A stretch of DNA of 64,000 nucleotides, taken from the NCBI GenBank assembly GCA_016786765.1, contig JAEUUZ010000019.1, positions 1 through 64,000 of the forward strand, in the 5' to 3' direction. The notes below the pieces were generated by a model. It was not told the DNA's origin, searched no databases, and saw only the letters and a program-made list of their open reading frames with translations. This DNA is from Chitinophagales bacterium. Lineage in GTDB: Bacteria; Bacteroidota; Bacteroidia; Chitinophagales; LD1. The first letter of the stretch is position 1. Each line of letters opens with the position of its first letter. Below are positions 41,659 through 49,971 of this stretch, in pieces. A program made the position numbers and the translations under genes.

Positions 41659-42966
41659 TTATATCGTTAACCGATTCGATTGTAATGATTGAAATTTAGT
41701 GGAATGCAAAAAAGCTGTTCCGTATGATTGATGAAATGTAGCACTTGTCATTCGTGCATCTTTGGTTAGATACAAACGACCACCATAGTCCAATACGACT
41801 TTATCGAGCTCATCCAATAATGCAAAAACTTTCGGACTTACTTTAAAATCAAGTGCCAGAGTATAGCCTTCAATGGGAAAAGAAAGTGGAGAAGAAAATG
41901 CATCGCCTTTTCCAAAAGTCTTTAATACTGCCAGAAACGAACCACAACCTGAATCGGCAATTTTAGTTAAGATCTTAATTAAACCTTCTCTCCCATTTTC
42001 AAATGGAATGGCAAATTGATACTGCGTGAATCCATTTTTACCATAAATTCTATTCCAGTTGGTGAGTATATCTAAGGGATAGAAATATGGATTATAATGT
42101 ACCACATTGTTTATTTCCTGTTGCCTTTGCTTGTTGTAGTACAAAAAGTTGAAGGCCTTAATCGACAGCTCGTTCAGGGCAAAAGCCGGAAACATAAAGG
42201 GCACATCAATTTGTTTTGCTGAATGCAATTGAAGTGGCTGCTTTGCTTGTTGTGCTTGCAAGTCTGATGGAGTAGCATGTTCACCAAGCATAAGAATAGA
42301 ACGTCCTAAACTATCGCCCTTCGACAAACAATCTATCCAAGCCACTGAATAGGTGTAGTGCTGATATTGTTCGAAATAATCGAGAATAGCATGTATATTC
42401 TTTGCTTTAACAGCCTTTTGTTTGATAAAGCTTGTTTCTATTTTCTTTAAATGGAGTGTAACCGTAAGCACCACACCGGTTAATCCCATACCGCCAATGG
42501 TATTGATAAAATGCTCCGTATTTTCTGTTCTTGAGCAACGAAGTATTTCGCCACTTTCAACCATCAAATCAAAGCATTCGATGTATTGCGAAATGGCTCC
42601 ATCTTTATGATGATTCTTTCCATGAATATTAGAAGCCACCGCTCCACCCATGGTAATAAATTTAGTACCGGGTGTAACTGGCAGAAAAAATCCCTTCGGC
42701 ACGATTACCTCTAAAATTTCGCTCAATAAAACGCCTGCTTCTGTTTTAATAATTCCGTTTACGGTGTCAAACGATAAGAATTTGTTCAGCGCCAGCGTAG
42801 AGAATATCTTAGGCTGTAAAGCACTATCGCCATAGCATCTGCCATTGCCACGAGGGATAAAAGCATCGGTAGTTCTCACATATGCTGCTATTTTATCGAC
42901 AGCATTTAACGTAGTGCATTCCGCATCGATAGTTGGATAGATTCCCCAATTAAATATTCTTTCCAT
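41659..42966 (-). CDS. DprE1-like FAD oxidoreductase, polyprenylphospho-ribose 2-epimerase subunit
   Basis: A 435-residue flavoprotein of the vanillyl-alcohol-oxidase family. The FAD domain shows PRGNGRCYGDSALQP, FFLPVTPGTKFITMGGAVASNIHGKNHHKDG and IGGMGLTGVVLTVTL, very close to mycobacterial DprE1. The C-terminal substrate domain has SFPIEGYTLALDF and YGGRLYLTKDARMTSATFHQ. Lys402 aligns with catalytic Lys418. Ala371 aligns with Cys387, the covalent benzothiazinone target, which is therefore absent. The enzyme would oxidise the 2-hydroxyl of polyprenylphospho-ribose. It overlaps the UbiA-type gene by 17 bp. Confidence 0.87.
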   Translation of the reverse strand: MERIFNWGIYPTIDAECTTLNAVDKIAAYVRTTDAFIPRGNGRCYGDSALQPKIFSTLALNKFLSFDTVNGIIKTEAGVLLSEILEVIVPKGFFLPVTPGTKFITMGGAVASNIHGKNHHKDGAISQYIECFDLMVESGEILRCSRTENTEHFINTIGGMGLTGVVLTVTLHLKKIETSFIKQKAVKAKNIHAILDYFEQYQHYTYSVAWIDCLSKGDSLGRSILMLGEHATPSDLQAQQAKQPLQLHSAKQIDVPFMFPAFALNELSIKAFNFLYYNKQRQQEINNVVHYNPYFYPLDILTNWNRIYGKNGFTQYQFAIPFENGREGLIKILTKIADSGCGSFLAVLKTFGKGDAFSSPLSFPIEGYTLALDFKVSPKVFALLDELDKVVLDYGGRLYLTKDARMTSATFHQSYGTAFLHSTKFQSLQSNRLTI

Positions 42967-43828
42967 ACAGAATAAATAAGAATGTTAACCCCCAAAGTAA
43001 AATAGTGATTTGCAAAAAACGATCTTTCCAAAGTACATCGGTGGGTGAACCCGATTCTTTATCGACCACTGTAATTTGTATGTAACGCATGATACCCAAA
43101 AACACAAATAGTGAAGTAAAGTAAAGTTTGTCCGACCCAATGCGGGCAATTACTTCGGGCGATATAGAATACAAAACATAAGAAATGAGCGTTATCGAAA
43201 ACGAGATACTTTTCGCTATGTCGAGAAAAGCAATGGAATAACCTGAAAGTGATTTACGTAAAGCATCTTTCTGCACATCAATCACCAAATCGTCTCTGCG
43301 CTTGGCAAAAGCCAATGAAATGGTAAGCAGAAATACCATAATGATCATCCAGTTTGACACAAATACTTGCGCCTCTTCGCCACCTGCAATTACCCGTAGT
43401 ACAAAACCAATGCTAATGCAGGATACATCCACTATAGATATTTTCTTTAGTCCAAACGAATACAAAACATTGAGTAAGAAATAACCCAATACATACCAAC
43501 GTGCATAGGCTATCAAAGTAAGGGTTGCTAGAAAAAGTAAAACTAAAACACATAAAATGATTATAGCCGAACTCTTGCTAAAAAAACCGCTGGCAATGGG
43601 TCTGAATTGTTTTTTGGGATGACGTCTGTCTTCTTCTACATCAATAATATCGTTCAATATATATATAGACGAAGCCGCAAAACAAAAGGAAAGAAAAACA
43701 AATGCCACGTTGGTACTCAGCACCAAACCAATTTTTCCGGCAAAAAAAACAGGAAGAAAAACAAACGCGTTCTTCATCCAATGTTTAATGCGCAGTAGCG
43801 ATAAAAAATGGCGAATATTTTCCGTCAT
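42950..43828 (-). CDS. UbiA-family polyprenyl-phosphate phosphoribosyltransferase
   Basis: A 292-residue membrane protein with about nine helices. The first prenyl-binding motif SIYILNDIIDVEEDRRHPKKQFRPIASG (two pieces of 20 or fewer: YILNDIIDVEEDRRHP and KKQFRPIASG) is the exact DPPR-synthase pattern, N-D-x-x-D-x-x-x-D-R-x-H-P. The second acidic loop FAKRRDDLVID also fits. The family transfers phosphoribose from PRPP to a polyprenyl phosphate (mycobacterial Rv3806c). It is the promoter-proximal gene of a four-gene cassette with the DprE1-like, DprE2-like and HAD phosphatase genes. Confidence 0.87.
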   Translation of the reverse strand: MTENIRHFLSLLRIKHWMKNAFVFLPVFFAGKIGLVLSTNVAFVFLSFCFAASSIYILNDIIDVEEDRRHPKKQFRPIASGFFSKSSAIIILCVLVLLFLATLTLIAYARWYVLGYFLLNVLYSFGLKKISIVDVSCISIGFVLRVIAGGEEAQVFVSNWMIIMVFLLTISLAFAKRRDDLVIDVQKDALRKSLSGYSIAFLDIAKSISFSITLISYVLYSISPEVIARIGSDKLYFTSLFVFLGIMRYIQITVVDKESGSPTDVLWKDRFLQITILLWGLTFLFILYGKNI

Positions 43829-43897
43829 CCGTCTTTATGAACTTTTTTTGAAGATAGTAAAAAAGTAAAGACTAATAAGTTTTGGCTCAACTACAGA

Positions 43898-44614
43898 TTA
43901 ACGAACAATCTCGAAACGTGTATTTACTCGGAATGTGAGCTTAATGGTCTGGAAATTAATTTCAGGATCCTGCTCATAAGATGCATCTTCAACAGCAGCT
44001 GCCTTCTCCATTCGCATATTGGCATACATAGGTTGAGGCATATAATCGCCCATGTCAACTTCTTGAATATAAAGCACTTTCCCTACCTTCTCGTCAATAG
44101 CACCGGCCATGGAAACCGCCTTAGTTTTAGCCGCTTTTACTGCCGCCTGTTTTACTTCCATTTTATATTCTTCCATTTTTGTGTGATTGGTACCGGCAAT
44201 GTACATATTCACTGCTTTCAAATCGGTGAGAATATCAAACACTTTGCCTACCGTTTGTGCATCCGAAACTTTCAAACGAAATTCTTTACTTTCTTGGTAA
44301 CGCTCTTTGCTTTTCCAGTAAAAATAATCCGAACCGTTTGTATTGCTCAACTGTAAATTTTTAATGTCGATACCTGCTTTTCGCAGTTGCTCCAACATCG
44401 TTTTCTCTTGGGCTTCAATGGTGGGTTTGTTTTTTTCGTTGCTGTTTTTGCTCAATGTAAAAGCGATGTAAATAATATCCGGTACAATTTCTTTTTCAGC
44501 TGAACCGGTTACATCAATATAGGGTTGGTCGATTTTGTTGCTCATCATCGTTTGGGCGTTTGTGGTTGTGAATAAAAATGCAATTCCTGCAATAAGTGCT
44601 GTTATTTTGTGCAT
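43898..44614 (-). CDS. SIMPL (DUF541) domain protein, exported
   Basis: A 238-residue protein with a signal peptide (about 1-20, IAFLFTTTNAQ). The SIMPL domain contains PYIDVTGSAEKEIVPDIIYIAFTLS, KNLQLSNTNG and ALKTKAVSMAGAIDEKVGKVLYIQE. SIMPL proteins form periplasmic oligomers; the biochemical role is not settled. A single gene, divergent from the OstA-like gene. Confidence 0.85.
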   Translation of the reverse strand: MHKITALIAGIAFLFTTTNAQTMMSNKIDQPYIDVTGSAEKEIVPDIIYIAFTLSKNSNEKNKPTIEAQEKTMLEQLRKAGIDIKNLQLSNTNGSDYFYWKSKERYQESKEFRLKVSDAQTVGKVFDILTDLKAVNMYIAGTNHTKMEEYKMEVKQAAVKAAKTKAVSMAGAIDEKVGKVLYIQEVDMGDYMPQPMYANMRMEKAAAVEDASYEQDPEINFQTIKLTFRVNTRFEIVR

Positions 44615-44748
44615 AGCATTAAATTTTATTAGCTAATAAAGTGATTTTGAGACAAACACCATGCCGATTTATCGTTTTTTAGAAAATGTAACATGATTGA
44701 ATTTTCATTTCTTTAACCATTCCTTTCCTGCTATTCAGGATGAATAAA

Positions 44749-44756
44749 TATATTTG
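44749..44756 (+). promoter_or_regulatory. Candidate -7 box of the OstA-like gene
   Basis: TATATTTG matches TAnnTTTG exactly and ends 7 bp before the ATG at 44764, which would give a leaderless message. Confidence 0.35.
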
Positions 44757-44763
44757 AACTGAA

Positions 44764-46281
44764 ATGAAAGGATTCAAATTTCAGGATTTTAAGCTGCAGT
44801 GGATTGTATTGTTTTTCGTTCCGTGTTTTTTGTTTGCGCAAGAAGAAAACAAGGATGTAGAAATTCTGAATGCCGACCTATTGAAATTCACTGAAATCAA
44901 TGGAAAGAAATTCACCAAACTGATTGGCAATGTTCAGCTCAAACAAGATGAGGTGTTTATGTTTTGCGATAGTGCACTGCTCGACAAAGACTCAAACACT
45001 CTCGTAGCGTGGCACCACATTCACATTCAGCAAGATTCTACACATGCATACTCTACCTTTCTTACCTATAATGGCAATACCAAATTGGCGACCCTTACCA
45101 ATGGCGTGAAACTCACAGACAATAAGGCCTCGATTTACACAGAAGAGCTGTTTTACAATTCGAGAGAAAAAATGGCGTATTACTTAGCGGGCGGAAGAGT
45201 ATTGCGCGAAAAATCGGTTATTCGAAGTCGAATGGCTTATTACTATTCAACCTCAGGCGATGTATATTTCAACAAAAATGTAGACATTAAAGACCCGGAA
45301 TATCGATTAACATCAGATACGCTAAAGTATAATCTAAATACCGACTTCACTACGTTTTACGGCAATACCACAATTTATAATCAAGAGAGTAGAATTGAAT
45401 GCGACAACGGTTGGTTTGATACAAAACAAGATGTAGCTTCGTTTGGATTGAACACCACAATTTATAACGGACAGCAGGTGTTGAACTCCGACAGTTTGTA
45501 TTACGATCGAAGAAGCAAGTACGGAAAAGCCATGAATCGTTTTGTGTGGATTGACTCGTCTATGGCCTTTGAACTGCATGGCCGTAGAGGCGATTACTAT
45601 GAAGTGGGCAAACAAATTTATGCCTTCGATCATGCTTTCGCTATCTATAAAATGGATAACGATTCTTTGTTTCTTCGAGGCGATACTTTGTTTTCAAAAG
45701 AACATTCGGAAATAGACACATCGAAAGATTTTTCAGCATTTCATCATGTGCGTTTCTACATGCGCAATATGCAAGGGGTTTGCGATTCATTTTTCTATTC
45801 CACTGCCGATTCGCTTTTCCGGTTTTATTACAACCCCGTACTTTGGGCCGATAGCACACAAATGACGGGGGATAGCATTCATCTTCGCATCAAAAACAAA
45901 AAGGCCGATTTCCTTACCTTATTTGAGAAATCTATCATCATTTCGCCTGAAACGAAATATTACAATCAAATTCAAGGCAAGAATATTTTTGGTTATTTCA
46001 ACGATAATGAATTGGAGAAAATGTTTGTAGATGCAAACTCGGAAAGCATTTATTATGGTAAAGATGATAAAGGGAAATATATTGGCATGAACAAAGCTAC
46101 ATGTGTAAAAATGTGGATATACTTTAAAGAAAAAAAAGTAAATAAAGTGGTATTTATCGAAAAACCGGATGCCATTTTTACACCCCTAAAAATGATTTCG
46201 GAAGAGGAAAAATACCTGAAGCTCTTTACATGGCAAATCGATAGGAAACCAAAATCCAGAGAAGATATTTACTTGAAATAA
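44764..46281 (+). CDS. OstA/LptA-like periplasmic LPS-transport protein
   Basis: A 505-residue protein with a signal peptide (to about residue 26, PCFLFAQ). Repeated LptA-like beta-jellyroll strands fill the rest: KFTKLIGNVQLKQDEVFMFCDSA, ATLTNGVKLTDNKASIYTEEL, GDVYFNKNVDIKDPEYRLTSDTL and FTTFYGNTTIYNQESRIECD. It is longer than LptA and lacks the LptD barrel, as usual for the Bacteroidota OstA-like protein. It probably forms part of the periplasmic LPS bridge. The NDH-2 gene follows by 31 bp. Confidence 0.87.
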   Translation: MKGFKFQDFKLQWIVLFFVPCFLFAQEENKDVEILNADLLKFTEINGKKFTKLIGNVQLKQDEVFMFCDSALLDKDSNTLVAWHHIHIQQDSTHAYSTFLTYNGNTKLATLTNGVKLTDNKASIYTEELFYNSREKMAYYLAGGRVLREKSVIRSRMAYYYSTSGDVYFNKNVDIKDPEYRLTSDTLKYNLNTDFTTFYGNTTIYNQESRIECDNGWFDTKQDVASFGLNTTIYNGQQVLNSDSLYYDRRSKYGKAMNRFVWIDSSMAFELHGRRGDYYEVGKQIYAFDHAFAIYKMDNDSLFLRGDTLFSKEHSEIDTSKDFSAFHHVRFYMRNMQGVCDSFFYSTADSLFRFYYNPVLWADSTQMTGDSIHLRIKNKKADFLTLFEKSIIISPETKYYNQIQGKNIFGYFNDNELEKMFVDANSESIYYGKDDKGKYIGMNKATCVKMWIYFKEKKVNKVVFIEKPDAIFTPLKMISEEEKYLKLFTWQIDRKPKSREDIYLK

Positions 46282-46312
46282 ATTTACATCACCGCATCTT
46301 AAATCGAATCCT

Positions 46313-47599
46313 ATGGCATTACAACTTCCAATATCCAATCAAAAAAGAGTAGTGATAATAGGTTGTGGGTTCGGTGGATTGGAGTTAGCCAGAACGCTAT
46401 CCGGAAAAGGGTTTCAGATTGTACTTTTCGACAAAAACAACTACCATACGTTTCAACCTTTATTGTATCAAGTAGCAACAGCAGGGCTAGAAGCCGATTC
46501 CATAGCCTACCCGATTCGGAAAATTTTTCGCGATAACAAAGATGTATTTTTCCGATGGGCAGAAGTGCAACATATAAATACAACCGAGCAAAAAATCAAC
46601 ACATCTATTGGGGAATGCAATTATGATTTTCTTGTAATTGCTACCGGAACTACTACGAACTTTTTCAATAACAACGCTATTGCAGAAAATGCAATGCCGA
46701 TGAAAACTGTTGTTGAAGCACTTAACCTACGTTCACTGATTTTGCAAAATTTAGAGAAAGCAACCCTCGCTGAAAATGAAGAAGAACGCAAGGCGTTAAT
46801 GACTTATGCAATTGTTGGCGGTGGTCCAACAGGTGTAGAATTAGCCGGAGCACTGTGTGAATTAAAAAAACATGTACTGCCGAACGACTATCCTGAATTG
46901 GATTTCACGCACATGGAGGTGTTATTGATTGAATCCGGTGGGGAGGTGTTACAAAATTTGTGCAAGGAAAATCAAGCTAAAGCGATTCGCTACTTGACCG
47001 ACCTGGGCGCTTCAGTATTATTGAATACGCGTGTTGCTTCGTATGATGGAAGTGTAATCAACACAGCTGATGAAAAAATCATTCGCACGTACTCATTAAT
47101 TTGGGCTGCAGGAGTAAAAGGCAATGAAATCAATGGTTTTGATGCAACAACACTTACACCCGGCAGAAGATATTTGGTGAACGAAAGCTGTCAAATCAAT
47201 GGATTTGAAAACATTTTTGCCATTGGAGATATAGCCTGTATCTGTACAGAAACCTTCCCGAAAGGGCATCCGCAAGTAGCTCCTGTGGCTATTCAACAAG
47301 GCACGTTAGTTGCTGAAAACATTCTAGCCTTAACAGAAAAAAAAGGCTTAAAAAAGTTTGCGTATAACGATAAAGGTTCAATGGCAACAGTAGGAAGAAA
47401 CCGCGCAGTTGTTGAAACGGGTAAAATAAAATTTGGTGGATTTTTCGGTTGGTTTGCCTGGATGGCTGTGCATTTAATGCAATTGGTAGGTTTCCGAAAC
47501 CGAATAGTAGTGTTCATCAATTGGGTGTGGAACTATATCAACTACGACCGAAATATCAGATTGATTATTCGTCCGTTTGAAAAGAAAAATCAAGCCTGA
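46313..47599 (+). CDS. Type II NADH dehydrogenase (NDH-2-like FAD oxidoreductase)
   Basis: A 428-residue flavoprotein. The FAD motif is VIIGCGFGGLELARTL, followed by KNNYHTFQPLLYQVATAGLE. The NAD motif is AIVGGGPTGVELAGALCEL. The second FAD motif is IFAIGDIACI, and VAPVAIQQGTLVAENI binds quinone in the family. The C-terminal amphipathic helices (WFAWMAVHLMQLVGFRNRIVVFINW) suggest peripheral membrane attachment. It passes electrons from NADH to quinone without pumping protons. Converges with the CDF gene, overlapping by 10 bp. Confidence 0.9.
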   Translation: MALQLPISNQKRVVIIGCGFGGLELARTLSGKGFQIVLFDKNNYHTFQPLLYQVATAGLEADSIAYPIRKIFRDNKDVFFRWAEVQHINTTEQKINTSIGECNYDFLVIATGTTTNFFNNNAIAENAMPMKTVVEALNLRSLILQNLEKATLAENEEERKALMTYAIVGGGPTGVELAGALCELKKHVLPNDYPELDFTHMEVLLIESGGEVLQNLCKENQAKAIRYLTDLGASVLLNTRVASYDGSVINTADEKIIRTYSLIWAAGVKGNEINGFDATTLTPGRRYLVNESCQINGFENIFAIGDIACICTETFPKGHPQVAPVAIQQGTLVAENILALTEKKGLKKFAYNDKGSMATVGRNRAVVETGKIKFGGFFGWFAWMAVHLMQLVGFRNRIVVFINWVWNYINYDRNIRLIIRPFEKKNQA

Positions 47600-48219
47600 T
47601 TTAAATCTAACCAACTCTTACGAAGCAAAGTGGCCGACCATTTCAAGATGATCAGTGAAGCTAAAACACCACATACCGCATCCATCCAAGTAATATTGAA
47701 ATACTTTGCCGACAACAGTGCAAAGATGGCGAATACACTTAAAATCACATCTGCCAATACATGCAAATAAGCTGCACTTAAGTTCATATCCGCATGGTCG
47801 TGCACATGACCTTCATGCAAAAGATAGGCCGCAATTCCATTCACCACCAATCCAACTATAGAAGTGATAAGTGCTCCGTTGGTTACATCAATTTCAGGAT
47901 TCGAAAATTTCATAAGTGATTCTATGAGCATCCAAACGGTTACGCCCAACAACAACATAGCGCTAAAAAATCCGGAAGCAGAGAGAATGCGATGTTCACT
48001 AGTATTGGGAAACAAATTCCAATCGATGATTTTATATGTAAAGTATGCCAATAACAATACCATAACATGAGTAAGCATGTGCCAACCATCCATAACTAAA
48101 GCCATCGAATTGATTGTATAGCCGAAATACAACTCCAATAACATAGCCGCTAAAGAGAGCGCAACGGCAATAATGGTTCGGGTTTCGTTAGAACGAATAT
48201 GATGATGATCGTGTGCCAT
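47590..48219 (-). CDS. Cation diffusion facilitator (zinc-type), short form
   Basis: A 209-residue membrane protein. A His-rich N-terminus (MAHDHHHIRS) precedes six helices. The metal site is H-x-x-x-D type: MDGWHMLTHV in helix 2 and HVLADVI in helix 5. A His-rich loop (HEGHVHDHADMN) links helices 4 and 5. The cytoplasmic C-terminal domain of normal CDF proteins (about 90 residues) is absent. It probably exports Zn2+ or Co2+. It lies 1.3 kb from the Fur-family regulator and diverges from plsC. Confidence 0.87.
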   Translation of the reverse strand: MAHDHHHIRSNETRTIIAVALSLAAMLLELYFGYTINSMALVMDGWHMLTHVMVLLLAYFTYKIIDWNLFPNTSEHRILSASGFFSAMLLLGVTVWMLIESLMKFSNPEIDVTNGALITSIVGLVVNGIAAYLLHEGHVHDHADMNLSAAYLHVLADVILSVFAIFALLSAKYFNITWMDAVCGVLASLIILKWSATLLRKSWLDLNQA

Positions 48220-48308
48220 GATGGTACAAACCTATTTCTTTTTTGAATAAATGATAAACTATAAAATGAATTTCGTAAAATCGAAGTGCAATTCAAAAGC
48301 AAAATCTG

Positions 48309-49067
48309 ATGAAAAAAATTCTTTCCATACCCTATAGTATTTATGTAGCAGTCTCCTTTTTTCTAGTACTTTGCTTACTGCTTATTATCTATACCCCTTT
48401 GCTTTTAATCAAAAACGACCGCAAACGAATGCGCATCATTTTTTTCTTAAATAAACTATTTATTTGGAAAATATGGACCAACATTGCTTTCTTGCCAGTG
48501 AAAGTAGAAGGACGAGAAAAAATTAAAGATGATGTGGTGTATGTGTTTGTACCTAACCACAGCAACATGTTAGATATTGTTTATACCTCATCGTGTATCG
48601 ATCAATACTACAAACCATTGGTGAAGAAAGAACTACTGTCGTTCCCCGTACTTGGACAATTATTGCAAATCGTTTCTCTACCTGTAGATAGAAAATCTCC
48701 CGAAAGTCGAAAAGCCAGTACACAAAAAATGATTGAATGGTTAAAAAGCGGTATTGGATTATTGATTTTCCCTGAAGGTACGCGCAACCGAACACCGGAG
48801 CCGGTGAAAGAAATGTATGACGGAGCTTTCCGCGTGGCTATTGAAGCACAGGCAAGTATCGCGCCCATCGCTTTAATCAATTTACGTGGTTTACAGCCTG
48901 TAGATTCGATTTGGTTTTACCCGGGCAAAGTAACCATGCGATTCCTAGACCCTATTTCGACCCAAGGAATGACCGAAAATGATATTGACGCCTTACGCGA
49001 TAAAACACGAAAAATGATTGGAGATGTGTTGCAGGCGGAAGATGAATTTTTCAACAGAACTGCTTAG
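48309..49067 (+). CDS. plsC: 1-acyl-sn-glycerol-3-phosphate acyltransferase
   Basis: A 252-residue membrane enzyme of phospholipid synthesis, making phosphatidic acid from lysophosphatidic acid. The catalytic NHxxxxD motif is NHSNMLD, and the acceptor motif is FPEGTRNRT, both present and well placed. Two hydrophobic segments lie at residues 8-32. It converges with the sixA gene, overlapping by 17 bp. Confidence 0.9.
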   Translation: MKKILSIPYSIYVAVSFFLVLCLLLIIYTPLLLIKNDRKRMRIIFFLNKLFIWKIWTNIAFLPVKVEGREKIKDDVVYVFVPNHSNMLDIVYTSSCIDQYYKPLVKKELLSFPVLGQLLQIVSLPVDRKSPESRKASTQKMIEWLKSGIGLLIFPEGTRNRTPEPVKEMYDGAFRVAIEAQASIAPIALINLRGLQPVDSIWFYPGKVTMRFLDPISTQGMTENDIDALRDKTRKMIGDVLQAEDEFFNRTA

Positions 49068-49515
49068 GATAGTAAAATCCCTCCATCGTAAATCTACCCG
49101 CTTTTAATTCCAATACAGCACAGCCACAAGTAGGCACATTATCGATACGGGCATTAGTGTATTGATTGATAAAATCGGTAATGGCCGGATTATGGCAGAC
49201 AACAAACAAAGTCTTCGATGTAGGTCTGGGAAGTTGTATCACTCGCCAAAGCTCCTCACAAGTACATTCATATAAACGATCAACATACTCGATTTGTGAA
49301 GGAGCATAAGCAAAGGCTTTTGCAAAGAGCTTTGTTGTTTGCAATGTTCGTATGGCAGGTGAAGTAATCAATAAACTGGGAGCAATTCCTTTAGCTTTCA
49401 ATGCCTGTGCAATCTTCAGCGCATCAGCCTTACGATCCTCGCGAATAGGACGATCGAAATCGGGATTTTCGGCACTCCAATCTGATTTGATATGCCGGAT
49501 TAATACAATTTTCAT
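49051..49515 (-). CDS. SixA-type histidine phosphatase
   Basis: A 154-residue branch-2-like histidine phosphatase: VLIRHIKSDWSAENPDFDRP (catalytic RH at residues 7-8), LLITSPAIRTLQTTKLFAKAF and VVCHNPAITDFINQYT (second catalytic His). It would act on phosphohistidine proteins or small phosphates. Its start lies 12 bp from the dyad box that precedes the Fur gene. Confidence 0.87.
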   Translation of the reverse strand: MKIVLIRHIKSDWSAENPDFDRPIREDRKADALKIAQALKAKGIAPSLLITSPAIRTLQTTKLFAKAFAYAPSQIEYVDRLYECTCEELWRVIQLPRPTSKTLFVVCHNPAITDFINQYTNARIDNVPTCGCAVLELKAGRFTMEGFYYPKQFC

Positions 49516-49526
49516 GTTAAATTATT

Positions 49527-49545
49527 ATTGCAACAGTGTTGCAAT
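49527..49545. promoter_or_regulatory. Perfect 19-bp dyad, probable Fur/Zur box 1
   Basis: ATTGCAACAGTGTTGCAAT is a perfect palindrome around a central G, between the divergent sixA-like and Fur-family genes. Confidence 0.65.
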
Positions 49546-49562
49546 TAATAAAAATGTTTACT

Positions 49563-49581
49563 ATTGCAACACAATTGCAAT
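49563..49581. promoter_or_regulatory. Imperfect dyad, probable Fur/Zur box 2
   Basis: ATTGCAACACAATTGCAAT has two mismatched positions. It ends 3 bp before the Fur-family ATG at 49585, so binding would cover the ribosome-binding site. Confidence 0.6.
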
Positions 49582-49584
49582 AAG

Positions 49585-49971
49585 ATGCAAAATAGAAATA
49601 CAAAAACAAAAGACGAAGTATTGCGCATAATTAGTAGCTCAAGCTATGCTCTATCGCACACCGATATTGAAAATACGGCACAAATTGACTTTGACCGGGT
49701 AACCCTTTATCGAATTTTATCGGCTTACGAGCAACAAGGCATAGTGCACAAAGTGGTAGGGAACGATGGTAAAGCCCGTTATGCTGCCTGTAAAGAGAAT
49801 TGCCAGGAACACTTACACCACAAAGATAACCACCTCCATTTTGGTTGTAATGATTGCGGTAAAATGTACTGCTTCGAAGATCGTGTAATAGACCTAAAAA
49901 TGCCTAAAGGATTCAAGGCTCAACAATTTAATTATACGGTATACGGTACTTGTCCGGAATGTAATGCTTAA
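49585..49971 (+). CDS. Fur-family transcriptional regulator, probably Zur-like
   Basis: ATG 49585 gives 128 residues; a TTG 21 bp upstream is in frame but lies inside the dyad. The winged helix covers residues about 10-75 (SHTDIENTAQIDFDRVTLYRILSAYEQQGIVHKVV). The metal-binding half has HHKDNHLHFGCNDCGKMYCFED and GTCPECNA, giving the two CxxC structural zinc sites plus His-rich ligands (regulatory site). The two dyads just upstream suggest self-repression. The protein overlaps the receptor gene, so it is likely to control metal uptake; zinc is more likely than iron from the neighbourhood. Confidence 0.87.
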   Translation: MQNRNTKTKDEVLRIISSSSYALSHTDIENTAQIDFDRVTLYRILSAYEQQGIVHKVVGNDGKARYAACKENCQEHLHHKDNHLHFGCNDCGKMYCFEDRVIDLKMPKGFKAQQFNYTVYGTCPECNA

